Source: Talpa occidentalis
Lineage: Eukaryota; Chordata; Mammalia; Eulipotyphla; Talpidae
DNA: 64,000 nt
Direction: 5' to 3'
Assembly (NCBI RefSeq): GCF_014898055.3
Contig: NW_023605083.1
Coordinates: 63,528,228 to 63,592,227, forward strand
The position numbers were made by a program, and so were the translations under genes. Positions 1 to 10,000 of this stretch are shown piece after piece. A model generated the notes under the pieces. It saw only the letters and a program-made list of their open reading frames with translations, made no database searches and was not told the origin of the DNA. Position 1 is the stretch's first letter; the number at the start of each line of letters is the position of its first letter.

Positions 1-77
1 GGGGTATTTAAAAAGTGATTTAAAATTTAGTAGCAAAAATGAATCTGAAAGTGTGTATCTTTTGGGAGGGTTCACTT

Positions 78-860
78 TTACAAGATTTGTAAATGTGATA
101 AAATACACTTAACGTAAAATTTGCTCTTTTAACCATTTTTAACTGTAGGTTCAGTAATGTGTAGTTTGTGTGCGCTGCTGTGCTGTTATGCGGAACTTTT
201 TCTACTTGCAGAACTCTTTACTCACTGAACAGCTCCCTTTCTTCTTCTCCCTACCCCCTAGCAACCACCATTCTATTTTCTATTGCTGTCAGGTAAGGGA
301 GTCTTGAGCTAAGTGAGCTGTCCATTCCGTAATTTACTTGAAACATAAAGGCATGTAGCCAAAGACTTAAACAGCTCCAGAGGGTGTAGAATTGAAATTG
401 TGTTTCTTCATCCTTAACTTTCCCCCAGTACTCTCTGGTATCTTTCCAAAGATACCATATGCATTTAAAAACATATTTTGTACTCAACACAGTTTGAAGA
501 AATAGTAGCAATCTCCCTCCTGGGCCTTGTTATTTTTATCTAATATGTCTTGGTTACATATTTTTCAGTACTTGTAGATCTTCTTCCCTCTTAATGGTTG
601 TGTTGATGTGTAATCATTTACTTAACTTGTAAATGTTCCCTATCACTGGATACCAGATTTTGTCTAGTTTTTTTGTTACTCCATCTTTGCCACAATGATT
701 ACTGTGTATTCTGTTGTGTAGTCTCCTGTTCCTGTACCTGTTTAGCACACATTTTGGTATACCTATATGATTAGTTCCTGGAAATGAAGTTGCTGCTTCA
801 AAGAGTACTGTATATGCACTTTAAATTTTGATAGCTAATACCAGTAGTCCTCCAAAGAGG
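78..860 (-). repeat. Old L1 (or HAL1) 3' fragment
   Basis: 78-295 resembles the L1 3' UTR read on the minus strand (CCTAGCAACCACCATTCTAT near 258). 540-860 resembles the region around the end of ORF2. Both are too diverged for a subfamily name. 296-539 between them is unassigned. The segment lies in HSDL2 intron 1. Confidence 0.5.
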
Positions 861-960
861 TCACACGTCCACAAGGATGAATGATATTTCCTAATCCAGC
901 ACTTTGGCAAACAGCAAAATGTTTGATAATAAAACATTTATTTTGGGGGAAGGAAATTTT

Positions 961-1228
961 TTTTTATTTTATTTTTTTAAAGATTTATTTATTTATATAA
1001 GCACTGGATACAGTCAGAAGCACCAGAGGGTGAGAGAATTCACCAGAGCCAGAGCAGGGAGCAGAGCAGGCAGAAGGACCAAAGTACACTGCTGAGGGGA
1101 GCAGTGGGCGGCAGGAGAGGTCTGCTGTGCCATGTGGGACCCTCCTCCGGTGGCCGGGGAGCAGGTGGGGATGGAACTGGCGCTGCAGAGGCTGTGGGCA
1201 GCAGCGCTCAACGCCACCCGGGAGACCC
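961..1228 (-). repeat. tRNA-derived SINE
   Basis: Tail AAAGATTTATTTATTTATAT on the left, head CCCGGGAGACCC on the right. Flanked by imperfect 10-bp copies of AGGAAAWTTT. Confidence 0.9.
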
Positions 1229-1322
1229 AGGAAAATTTGTTTTGATAATAAAATCTAATTAGCGAAAAATACAATAAAAATTTGCACTGTGAAATAGAAT
1301 CAGGATTTTTGTTTTTAAACAT

Positions 1323-1412
1323 TTTAAAAGGACAGATCGATTAGGAAAAGGAGAAAGGCAAAAAAAGAGGTACCTGTATAGACATAGGCCAGCAGGTAGG
1401 AGAGCTCAATCA
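1323..1412 (-). repeat. Weak third copy of the LTR-like repeat seen at 13,976
   Basis: Shares the spaced words ATTAGGAAAAGG, TACCTGTATAGACATA, GCAGGTAGGAGAGCTC with the copies at 13,976 and 29,905. Diverged and short. Confidence 0.35.
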
Positions 1413-1426
1413 GGATCTTTTTATAT

Positions 1427-1655
1427 GTTTAAAGCAGTGGTCCTCATCAAGAGCAATTCTGACCTCCATAGGATATTTGGGAATATCTGGGAACATTTTG
1501 ATTATCAGAGTGGGGTAGGGAGTGCTGCTACTGGCATCTAATATGTAGAGTTCAGTTATGTTGGTAAAAATCCTGTAATACACATGACAGCCCCTACAAT
1601 CAAAGCATTATCTTGTCCAAAATGTCAGATAGTGCAGTGATTGAGAAATCTTGGT
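1427..1655 (+). mobile_element. Non-autonomous hAT-type DNA transposon fossil (MER-like)
   Basis: Begins CAGTGGTCCTCATCAAGAGC and ends TGATTGAGAAATCTTGG, traces of the inverted ends CAGTGGTTCTCAA/TTGAGAAACC found in hAT-Charlie derivatives. The inner words GGATATTTGGGAATATCTGG and CTACTGGCATCTA match a well-known mammalian MER family whose exact name I cannot fix. Confidence 0.55.
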
Positions 1656-1899
1656 TTAACGCCATTTGTCTGTCTTTTTGTTGCCCATTTTAGGCAGTTA
1701 GGTTTTTGATTGATCTCTGAGAACTCTATTTTAGAAAAATTGTTCCAAATTGTGTATTACAAATACTTGTATCTTTTTTTTTAATCGTGTCTTGACTTTG
1801 AGTATACCCTTTGCTTATGAGGAAAATGGTTTTTATTGAGTCAGTTATTAATACTTTAAGACTGTTTGGTTTTTTAGAAAAATCTATAAAGTTACCATA

Positions 1900-2160
1900 T
1901 TTTTATTTATTTATGGATAAAAGAACTGGGGTACAGGCGAGAGGTGCAGGGGGTGAGAGGATTCACCAGAGACAGAGTGGGGAGCAGAACAGGCGGAGCT
2001 ACTGAAATAAACTGCTGAGCGTGCGAAACAGGAGAGGTCTGCTGCACCATGTGGGTCAGCTCCCTGGCCAGGGAGGGAATTGAACTCAGGCTGCTTTGCT
2101 GCAAGAGGGCCCTCATAATAATAGTAATGAGACTTAACCCCTGGCCACAACGGAGGTCCC
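1900..2160 (-). repeat. tRNA-derived SINE, older type
   Basis: ACTGGGGTACAGGCGAGAGG body; the head is decayed (CACAACGGAGGTCCC). Inserted among old L1-like sequence. Confidence 0.85.
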
Positions 2161-2164
2161 CAGC

Positions 2165-2725
2165 ACTCAAATTTTTTATCCATATAAGATGAAATATTTT
2201 GCATACTATTTTGATATAGGAAAAAGTAAATTAGGAAGCCCACTTTGATTTGGATGGCAGGATGTATACTTGTCCCAACACTATTCAATGACTGGTTATA
2301 TATCTTTTCTTTTCTGTTAGAAATCTTATCTCTATTATATACTAAATTCTTGTATATATAGAGGGCTGTTTCTGGACTTTTTATTCTATATATTACATTA
2401 TATAGATTATATAATGTAATATTATATAATGTAATATTATATAATATAATATTATATAATGTAATATTATATAATGTAATATTATAATGTAATATTATAT
2501 AATGTTATATATATTACATTGTATATTTTATATATTACACTGGTCTGTAGATTCATGCACCAGGACCAAGTTATTTTTGCTCTTGTTTTATACAGTATTT
2601 AAATAACTGAGAAGGCTAGTTCATGTCTCATTTGGATTCTTTTTTAGAATTTTCCTGGTTATACTTAGGTGTTTGTTTTTCCAAATGAACTTTAGAATGG
2701 CCAGCATCATTTTTGCTTAAAAATG
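2165..2725 (-). repeat. Old L1 ORF2 fragment with an AT minisatellite
   Basis: Words such as GGGCTGTTTCTGGACTTTTT (2362) and ATTTGGATTCTTTTTTAGAA resemble L1 ORF2 on the minus strand. Positions 2393-2535 are a repeat of about 16-18 bp based on TATAATGTAATATTATA. Confidence 0.5.
2393..2535. repeat. AT-rich minisatellite
   Basis: Tandem TATAATGTAATATTA units, some shortened by a few bases. Each unit is close to self-complementary, so the tract can form hairpins. Confidence 0.85.
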
Positions 2726-2736
2726 TCATCACTTTA

Positions 2737-3189
2737 TGGGCACCTGGGCTGGCCAGGGAGCAACCCACATGGTGCAGCAGACCTCTCCTGTCTTGCCTGC
2801 TGTGCCCCTCAGCAGTGTATTTCCCACTCTGTCTCTGGTGAATCCTCTTCCCCCCCCCCCACCTCTGGCCTGTACCCTGGTTCTTCTATTTTTTTTTAAA
2901 GATATATTTATTTATTTTATACAAGAACCGGGGTACAGGCCAGATGCACTGCGGGTGAGAGGATTCACCAGAGACAGAGCCGGGAACAGAACAGGCAGAC
3001 TGACAAAATACACTGCTGAGGGGAGCAGCGGGCGAGACAGGAGAGGTCTGCTTCACCACGTGGGACCCCACCAGCCTCAGAGGCTGCGGACAGCTTCACA
3101 GCACAGCGCTCTGCTTAACCGCCTGCACCACCAGGGGAGGCCCTGTACCCCAGTTCTTGTGCGCATAAATAAATAAATCTTTTTAAAAA
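2737..3189 (+). repeat. SINE (5' internal deletion) split by an opposite SINE
   Basis: Left part 2737-2892 runs from CTGGGCTGGCCAGGGAGCAA to CTGTACCCTGGTTCTTCT; the right part 3143-3189 resumes CTGTACCCCAGTTCTTGTGC and the TAAATAAATCTTTTT tail. The A and B boxes are missing. Confidence 0.8.
2893..3142 (-). repeat. SINE nested in the SINE at 2737
   Basis: Complete element in the opposite orientation (tail TTTTTTTTTAAAGATATATT, head CACCAGGGGAGGCC). Its target duplication is the host SINE sequence CTGTACCC(TG/CA)GTTCTT. Confidence 0.85.
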
Positions 3190-3190
3190 A

Positions 3191-3782
3191 TTCATCATTT
3201 TTACCCTGATTTAGAGGTAGCAGAGAATTCTGATAAATTGTAGTGTAGGTTAACTCTGCATCACCAAGTTTTAACTACCTGCCAGTGTATTGAGGAATTT
3301 GATGTCTTACTTTCTCTCCTGTACGCTGTTTATAATGCTTTAGAGCTGGAGGAGTTCCTCAGTAGAACAACCTGGACTTCAGGTCAAGAGGAGACACTTG
3401 CATTTGCCTTTTCTCTGGCAATGCTGGAGACTGAGGGGAGGAGTCTCTGGAAATGTCCTTTATCCTACTGGGAATCAATCCAACTAGACTGAGGGCAGAG
3501 AGGGCTTTTTAAAGCAATGCTTAGGTCATTTTTATTGAAATATTTACATTAAAAATCTCTTAATACTCTGTCTTCTAACTTTTGATTAAAAAAGAAGGCA
3601 AAATTATACTTACATAAATTGTATAAGTATGTATGTGCATATTTTTGCAAAAGGAATATAAGAAAGAGAAGCCAGATATTAGTGAAGCTCCGATAGATAT
3701 TGGATTAGACTTCTTGAGTGTGTGTGTGTTTATAAGGTTTTAACTTTTATTTTTAAAGATTTATTTATTAAATAAATTTATT
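3191..3782. other. Intron 1 stretch, unassigned
   Basis: Unique-looking AT-rich sequence. A stray SINE-tail-like motif (AAAGATTTATTTATTAAATA) lies at about 3,755. No exon is seen. Confidence 0.4.
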
Positions 3783-3989
3783 AATTGGACCCTACCTCAC
3801 TTTATCCAGAAAAATTAATTCCAGGTAGATTATGAACCAAAATTTAAACAAGAGGTCATGGAGTTTTGAAAGATTAATTAGTAAGTTGTAGCTAGGGAAG
3901 GATTTTTTAAGATCTCAAAAGCTTTAGCTGTGAAACAAAAGTCATTAAATTTGCTTGATGAAAATAATTTCTCATCAAAAGATACTATA

Positions 3990-4249
3990 AGGCCTACAGT
4001 GCAGCAGGTTGAGCACAGCTCTGTGAAGCTGTCCATAGGCTGTGCAGCGTGGATTTGATTCCCAGCCGGCCAGGGAGATTCCCACATGGCGCGGCAGAGC
4101 TCTCCTGTCTCGCAGGCTGCTTCCCTCAGCAGTGTTTTCTGTCCATCTGCCTGTTCTGCTCCTGGTTCTGTCTCTGGTGAATTCTCTCACCCTCCCACGC
4201 CTCTGGTTTGTACCCCAGTTCTTGTATAAATAAAATAAATCTTAAAAAA
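3990..4249 (+). repeat. SINE, first of a pair sharing one target site
   Basis: Head GGCCTACAGTGCAGCAGGTT, tail AAATAAATCTTAAAAAAA. AGATACTATA flanks it on the left (3980-3989) and right (4251-4260). Confidence 0.9.
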
Positions 4250-4260
4250 AAGATACTATA

Positions 4261-4550
4261 GGGCCTCCCCAGTGGCGCAGCAGTTGAGCGCTGGGTTGCG
4301 AAGCTGCCCGCAGCCTCTGCAGTGCTGGTTCGATCCCTGGCTGCTCCCCAGCCACCGGAGGAGGGTCCCACATGGCGCGCAGACCTCTCCTGCCTCCCGC
4401 TGCTCCCCTCAGCAGTGTACTTCGGTCCTTCTGCCTGTTCTGCTCCCCACTCTGGCTCTGGTGAATTCTCTCACCCTCCTGCGCTTCTGACTGTACCCAG
4501 TGCATGTATAAATAAATAAATAAATCTTTAAAAAAAAAAAAAAAAAAAAA
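4261..4550 (+). repeat. SINE, second of the pair
   Basis: Head GGGCCTCCCCAGTGGCGCAG, B-box GGTTCGATCCC, long A tail. A third AGATACTATA follows at 4552-4561, so this copy went into the target duplication of its neighbour. Confidence 0.95.
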
Positions 4551-4809
4551 AAGATACTATAAAGATAGTCAAAAGGGAAGCCACAAGTGAGAAGATAGTT
4601 TAAATATATATAATGTATAGATTTACATGAATAGTTAGGAAAAAAGTTAACCTTATGGAAAGATGAGTAAAACAATATCAGCAAGAGGAACTGTTGATTA
4701 TTAATAAATAAAAATGTATTCAACCTCATTGGTAATAAGGTGAATGAAAATTAAAATCACACTTCATAATATTGCATAGCTACCAAATTGGCAAAAATTG
4801 AAATGTCTG

Positions 4810-5093
4810 GGCCTCCCCGGTGGTGCAGCGGTTGAGCGCCAGGTTGCGAAGCTGCCAGCAGCCTCTGCAGCGCTGGTTCGATCCCCGGCTGCTCCCCGGC
4901 CACTGGAGGAGGGTCCCACATGGCGCGCAGACCTCTCCTGCCGCCCGCTGCTCCCCTCAGCAGTGTACTTCGGTCCTTCTGCCTGCTCTGCTCCTCGCTC
5001 TGGCTCTGGTGAATTCTCTCACCCTCCCACGCTTCTGACTGTACCCAGTGCTTGTATAAATAAAAAGACAAATCTTTAAAAAAAAAAAAATTT
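4810..5093 (+). repeat. SINE, young type
   Basis: Intact head with A- and B-box-like sites. Flanked by AAATGTCTG at 4801-4809 and 5094-5102. Confidence 0.95.
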
Positions 5094-5215
5094 AAATGTC
5101 TGACATCAAGTGTTGGGAGGTCTGCAATTATGGGAACTCATTTTAATATTGCCTACGAGAATGTTAAATGCTCTAGAAAGAGACTTGGCATTATTTGGAA
5201 AAGTTTAACTTCATC

Positions 5216-5890
5216 GTGTCTTAGTCAGTAACAAAGCACTCCAAACCTTGATGATTTAAAACAATGATTTGTAATTATTCACAGCTCTTTGGATTAACTG
5301 GGTTCTTTTTTTTTTTTTTAAAAAAAGATTTATTTATTTATACAAGAACTGGGGTACAAGCCAGAGGCGTGGGAGGGTGAGAGAATTCACCATGACAGAG
5401 CGGGGAGCAGAACGGGCAGATGACCGAAAGCACTGCTGAGGGGAGCAGTGGGCGTGACAGGAGAGATCTGCCGTGCCATGTGGGAATCTCCCTGGCTGGC
5501 CGAGAATCGAACCCGTGCCGCAGAGGCTGCGGACAGCTTCACAGCGCTGCACTCAACCCGCTGTGCCAGCGAGGCCCTACTCTACATATTATAAGTTGAA
5601 GTCACCTGTTAGTATTTAGCTGGGTCCTTGACTGTACCTGAAATATCCTGAATTGCTTCTCTCATCATTTGGTGATCCTGTCCCTCCTCTTTGCAGCATG
5701 GATCTGAATTCCAAGAGGGTGAATGTGGGAGCTGCCTTCATTTTATTGGCTGGCCTTGGAAGTCCCAGGATACCACTTCCATCACATTCTGTTGCTCAAA
5801 AAAGTTTGTAAGGCTAACCCAGACACACAGGGAAAGTGAAAATAATACTGCTCTTGATGGGAGGAATGCTAAAGGATTTATGGTCCTTTT
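5216..5890. repeat. Ancient LTR/MER-type repeat split by a SINE (tentative)
   Basis: 5216-5304 and 5578-5890 carry words common in old mammalian repeats (TCTTGATGGGAGGAATGCTA at 5854). I cannot name the family. No exon is seen. Confidence 0.3.
5305..5577 (-). repeat. tRNA-derived SINE
   Basis: Body AAGAACTGGGGTACAAGCCA, head CTGTGCCAGCGAGGCCC. Confidence 0.9.
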
Positions 5891-6093
5891 AATCAGCAAC
5901 AATGTCCTATAATCTAGCAGTTTTCCACAGTAGGTATATGCCCGAGAGAAACTCTTGCATCTGTGACTGGAGGAAGTGTGCAAGAATATTTATAGCAGCA
6001 TTGTTCACAATAGAAAACAACAACAGGAAACCATCCTGAAAAGTCCATAAACAGCAGAGTGAATAAATAATTTATGGTATGTTCATATATGGA

Positions 6094-6856
6094 TTTTTAC
6101 CCCCAACTTTCAGATATTTATTAATTGGTGTGCACCCCAACATGATATGCCAACACAATTTCATGTATTTAGAGGGGAGGGAAGTATTTCTTGGTTAAGT
6201 GGAAAATTGTACGAATGGCTTTGGAAGACCTTCATTTTAAACAGTTATATAGTGAAATGTTTCATTTAGAAGTCTACCTTTTCTCCAGTTTGCTGTCATC
6301 TTTGTTCACTGAGTAGAACTAGTACTGAACATTGGGACCCAGTTTGCTCCAGGGCTCTGGGGTATTCTTTCTTTCTTTTTTTTTAAAGATTTATTTATTT
6401 ATTTATACTAGCACTGGGTACATCAGAAGCACGGGAGGGTGAGAGAATTCACCAGAGCCAGAGCAGAGAACAGAACAGGCAGACTGACGAAATACACTGC
6501 TGAGGGGAGCAGCGGGCGGCAGGAGAGGTCTGCGCACAATGTAGGACCCTTGCCGGCGGCCGGGAAGTGAACCGGAGCTGCAGAGGCTGTGCGCAGCTTC
6601 GCAGCCCAGCGCTCAACCGCTGCGCCACCAGGGGAGGCACTCTGGGGTATTCTTTCTGTCCCAACTGACATTAGGATAGAGCAGTGCCAGGCACATGGCC
6701 TACAGCACTACTCTAATACCTCTGCCTCCAATAAATACAAAGAGGAGGATCAAGCTAGGATGCTTCTTGGCCTGACCACAGAGCAATCCTCCTCACAAAG
6801 GAAGTGGAAGAGAATGAATCTGCAAGACCTGGGACTGAGTCTTTGCACTGAAACTC
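6094..6856 (-). pseudogene. Probable processed retrocopy of an unidentified transcript
   Basis: The block interrupts an L1 and is flanked by identical 10-mers CATATATGGA at 6084-6093 and 6857-6866. Read on the minus strand it ends CCAATTAATAAATATCTGAA and then GTTGGGGGTAAAAA, i.e. an AATAAA signal about 20 nt before a short A tail. That is the form of a reverse-transcribed mRNA 3' end. I recognise no coding sequence; it may be only 3' UTR. A later SINE splits it at 6373-6639. Confidence 0.5.
6373..6639 (-). repeat. SINE inside the retrocopy
   Basis: Perfect 18-bp target duplication CTCTGGGGTATTCTTTCT at 6355-6372 and 6640-6657. Confidence 0.95.
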
Positions 6857-7030
6857 CATATATGGAACATTATACATTAAAGTAAAATAAGTGTAGCTAT
6901 TTGTGCCAACATGAACAAATCTCCAATCAATGTTTTGTGAAAGAAGCAAATCATAGAATAACATATGTCATGTGAATCAGTTACATAAAATTAAAAATTA
7001 GGTAAAAACTAAATAGTGTATTGTTTAGAC

Positions 7031-7115
7031 CATGGCTAGGCAAACTTTTCTGTAAAGGGCTAGATAGTAAATATTTCAGGCTTTGTTGTCAAGAGGCAAA
7101 TTGGAGATTTACGTG
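7031..7115 (+). mobile_element. MER5A-like DNA transposon fragment
   Basis: CTGTAAAGGGCTAGATAGTA and AATATTTCAGGCTTTG match the MER5A (hAT-Charlie) core. The left end is short and the right half is missing. Confidence 0.7.
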
Positions 7116-7261
7116 ACTATATAACGTGAAGTATATATAACAAGAGAAAACCAATTCCACAATACTTAGGTTTGGTGAAATTAAAAATAATTAGTACAAT
7201 TATTTTGTAATACAGATATAATAAGAATGAAATTCCTTTATTTTGGGCAGAGGGGTGAAGT

Positions 7262-7745
7262 ATTGGCTTGCTAGGCCTGCCATAACAAAGTACCACAAAT
7301 AGATGCTTTCATAATTCTGGAGACTAGACATCTGAAATCATGGTGTCAATAGAGCCACGAGTTCTCTGAAATTCTGGGTAGAATCCTTTTTGACTTCTTC
7401 CTAGCTTCTGGAGATAGCTGGCAATCCTTGGCATCTTAAGTTGTAGCTGCAGCCTTCCAGTCTCTGCCTCTGTCATCAGATGGAATTCTTCCAGTGTTGT
7501 CTGTCTTCACATTATCTTTCCTTTTCTTGTAAAGACCCCAGTCATATTGGTATCCTTACAAGAAGTCATATTGGTGTCTTTATAAGAGGAACTGTGTAAG
7601 GGCCTACCCTCCTCCATTATGACCTCATCTTAACTAATTACATCTGCAACAACCTTGTTTCAAATAAGGTCACATTCTGATGCACTGGAGGTTAGAATTT
7701 AAACATATCTCTTTGGAAGGTACAATTCAAGAATTGTATCTTGAA
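7262..7745 (-). repeat. MLT1-like (ERVL-MaLR) solitary LTR
   Basis: Reads GCCATAACAAAGTACCACAA at the left, AATTCTGGAGACTAGACATC, then GGTCACATTCTGATGCACTG at the right. This is the usual order of a reversed MLT1 LTR. No internal retroviral region is seen beside it. Confidence 0.7.
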
Positions 7746-8177
7746 TTGTGCTACTTAATTGGGGTTCAAAATTGGTGTTCTGTATCACCAAATTGATCAT
7801 AAATATTCATCTGTGAAAACCATTCTTTGCTCTAGGAGTATACAGGAACAGATGGAAGGTCAGGTTTCTCAGCTTAGACTTAGATATATAGGTATTGGGA
7901 ACAATAATAAAACAAGGGAATGAGTAATACTATTTAAAGTCATTGTTACTTTGTGGGGTAGAGGAGGAAGAAGATGCTGGAGAGAAGTAAACAGAAACAT
8001 TAGTTTATACACTTTTTTTTTGTATGTTTGCTATAGTTCTTTAAAAATAGTCTTCCTCTCTTTTACTTCTCGCCCCTTCCTTCTTACCATACTAGTTATT
8101 CCTTGTTTTAAAACCATCTGTCACTTTCACCTCTGATCTTTTATGTCTAGAGAGTAGTCCTCCTGATCTTGGCAAGA
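7746..8177. other. Intron 1 stretch, unassigned
   Basis: No repeat or exon that I can name. Confidence 0.4.
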
Positions 8178-8192
8178 GCCTTATGTTCTTTT

Positions 8193-8532
8193 TTTTTTTT
8201 TAAATACTTATTTATTTATTTATTTTTAATAGAGGCATGTTTATTTATTTATTTATTTGTTTGTCTGTTTGTTTGTTTTGTCCATACATGCACTGGGTAC
8301 AGTCAGAAGCGCGGGAGGGTGAGAGAATCCACCAGAGCCAGAGTGGGGAGCAGAGCAGGCAGAAGGACCGAAGTACACTGCTGAGGGGAGCAGCGGGCGG
8401 CAGGAGAGGTCTGCGCACCATGTGGGATCCTCCTCCGGTGGCCGGGGAGCAGCTGGGGATCGAACCGGCGCCACAGAGGCCGCGGGCAGCTTTGCAACCC
8501 AGTGCTCAACCGCTGCGCCACCGGGGAGGCCC
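8193..8532 (-). repeat. SINE, young extended-tail subfamily
   Basis: Has the extra tail block TAATAGAGGCATG before a run of TTTG/TTTA units, then the young body. Target duplication GCCTTATGTTCTTTT at 8178-8192 and 8535-8549. Confidence 0.95.
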
Positions 8533-8549
8533 AAGCCTTATGTTCTTTT

Positions 8550-8875
8550 GTTAACAAGCCTCTTTATCTATTTACTCCAGCCTCTGGTTACTGTTCCCTT
8601 TTCTCTGTGTCATTGTCACTTTTGCTGTCCCCCTCATTATCCCTTTAGGCATGCTTTTTTATTCACCTTTAGAAAGGAGATAAGATAGCATGGTCCCCTT
8701 TCTATGACCTGACCTTGTTTTATGTGTCCTCACCTAACAACTCAGCAAAAAGTTTAAAGTTAAGATGAGGAAATGCAAAGAATAAATGTATACAGAGAAC
8801 TTTCCTAAGTACATTTGGATGAGAGAATCTGATTAATATTCTGAGCTCTTTGCCAACCTTATCGTTTTGTTTGTT
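8550..8875. other. Intron 1 stretch, unassigned
   Basis: Unique-looking; nothing coding seen. Confidence 0.4.
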
Positions 8876-9275
8876 AGCGTAACAGCTTTATTGAAATGTA
8901 ATTCACACAACCTCACAAATCATACATTTAAAGTGTACAATTAAGGGGCCTCCTTGGTGGCACAAGGGGTTAAGTGTGAGTACTATGAAGCTATCAGCAG
9001 CCACTGCAGCATGAGTTTGATCCCTGGCCAGGGAGCTGACCCTCGTGGCCCAGCAGACCCCTGTCTCGCCTGCTGCTCCCCTCAGCAGTGTATTTCAGTA
9101 CATCTCCCTGTTCTGCCCCCTACTCTTGTCTCTGGCAAATCCTCTCACACCCACCCCACCCCCGCACACCTCTGGCTTGTACCCCAATTCTTGTATGCAT
9201 AAATAAATCTTAAAAAAAATAAAGTGTACAATTAAGTGACTTAGTATAATCAGAGTTGTGCAAACTTTACCACAA
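8876..9275 (-). repeat. L1 3' UTR fragment split by a SINE
   Basis: 8876-8945 (TTATTGAAATGTAATTCACA) and 9221-9275 (CAATTAAGTGACTTAGTATA) are adjacent parts of an old L1 3' UTR. Confidence 0.7.
8946..9220 (+). repeat. SINE
   Basis: Perfect 16-bp target duplication AAAGTGTACAATTAAG at 8930-8945 and 9221-9236. Head GGGCCTCCTTGGTGGCACAA; an extra C/A-rich run interrupts the body near 9,150. Confidence 0.95.
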
Positions 9276-9527
9276 TTTATTTATTTATCTTAAAAGATTT
9301 ATTTATTTATGCATACAAGAACCGGGGTGTAGGCCAGAGGTGCAGGGGTGGGAGTGAGTGAGAGGGTTCACCAGAGACACAGTGGGAACAGAACAGGCAG
9401 ATTGACTGAAGTACACTGCTAAGGGGAGCAGCAGGCAAGTCAGGAGAGGTCTGCTGCGCCATGTGGGTCACTTCTCTGGCTGGGAATCAAACTCAGGCCG
9501 TAAGGGTGAATAGTGCTGAGACTTAAC
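9276..9527 (-). repeat. SINE lacking its head end
   Basis: Body intact from GAACCGGGGTGTAGGCCAGA, but it stops at GAGACTTAACGCCT with no GGAGGCCC. Confidence 0.85.
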
Positions 9528-9836
9528 GCCTCAAAAATAAGCTTTAACTCTTTTTCTGTAGGAAAAAATCCAGGTTTCTATAGTTTATTTTTTTAATTCT
9601 TCATTTCTCCTTAAGATTTCTCATTTCTACAGATCTTGTTTACCAAAGAACAACTGCAGTTGTAATACATAAAATATCATTGTGCAGTGGGAGTGCACTG
9701 GAGTTGTTAGCTATGAGATGGGAGGAGAAAATTTCACAGAGGAGGGAACATGTATTGAGAAAACGAGCCTGAATTCCTGATTACAAGTTAATAAAACTTT
9801 GCGGTTCCTAATAAGATCACATCTGTTCTGTTGCAG
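9528..9836. other. Intron 1 end, branch and pyrimidine region of exon 2
   Basis: Unique sequence leading to the acceptor at 9836. No repeat. Confidence 0.6.
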
Positions 9837-10000
9837 GAAGCTAGCGGGATGTACAGTTTTCATCACAGGCGCAAGCCGAGGCATTGGCAAAGCTATTGCA
9901 TTGAAAGCAGCAAAGGATGGAGCAAATATTGTCATTGCTGCCAAGACCACCCAGGCGCACCCCAAACTTCCAGGCACAATCTATACTGCTGCTGAAGAAA
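9837..10000 (+). CDS. HSDL2: HSDL2 exon 2 (NAD(P)-binding motif)
   Basis: The acceptor is TTGCAG at 9831-9836 and the donor GTGAGT at 10001. The first base completes a glycine codon begun in exon 1 (phase 2 intron). The exon encodes residues 7-60 and the first base of Ile61. It opens with [20 protein letters not shown], the first beta strand and glycine-rich turn that hold the dinucleotide phosphate. The later stretch [13 protein letters not shown] matches the HSDL2-specific loop after the second strand. An in-frame ATG upstream at 9799 is intronic and not the start. Confidence 0.97.

Larger units (their letters stand above)
3783..5215 (+). repeat. Old L1 ORF2 fragment carrying three SINEs
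   Basis: L1-like pieces at 3783-3976, 4562-4800 and 5103-5215: CCTACCTCACTTTATCCAGA, CAACCTCATTGGTAATAAGG, and CTACCAAATTGGCAAAAATT followed by the CCAAGTGTTGG-like region. They match L1 ORF2 and the start of its 3' end on the plus strand. Confidence 0.65.
5891..6981 (+). repeat. Old L1 3' region, split by a retrocopy
   Basis: 5891-6093 (GCAGCATTGTTCACAATAGA) and 6867-6981 (AAGCAAATCATAGAATAACA region) read as one L1 3' end. They are separated by 763 bp flanked by CATATATGGA. Confidence 0.65.

Noticed and set aside
4261..4350. tRNA gene signals (A and B boxes)
   Set aside because: They are SINE heads; no full cloverleaf or anticodon arm of a true tRNA is present at any of the copies.
4272..4490. 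Repeated open frames of 60-110 codons, e.g. with [10 protein letters not shown] or [23 protein letters not shown] peptides, at dozens of places
   Set aside because: All are translations of the same SINE body in different frames, not genes.
9799..9836. ATG at 9799 as the start of HSDL2
   Set aside because: The reading frame from 9799 runs through the TTGCAG acceptor. The SDR domain needs the short exon 1 as in human, and the sequence before 9837 is intron.
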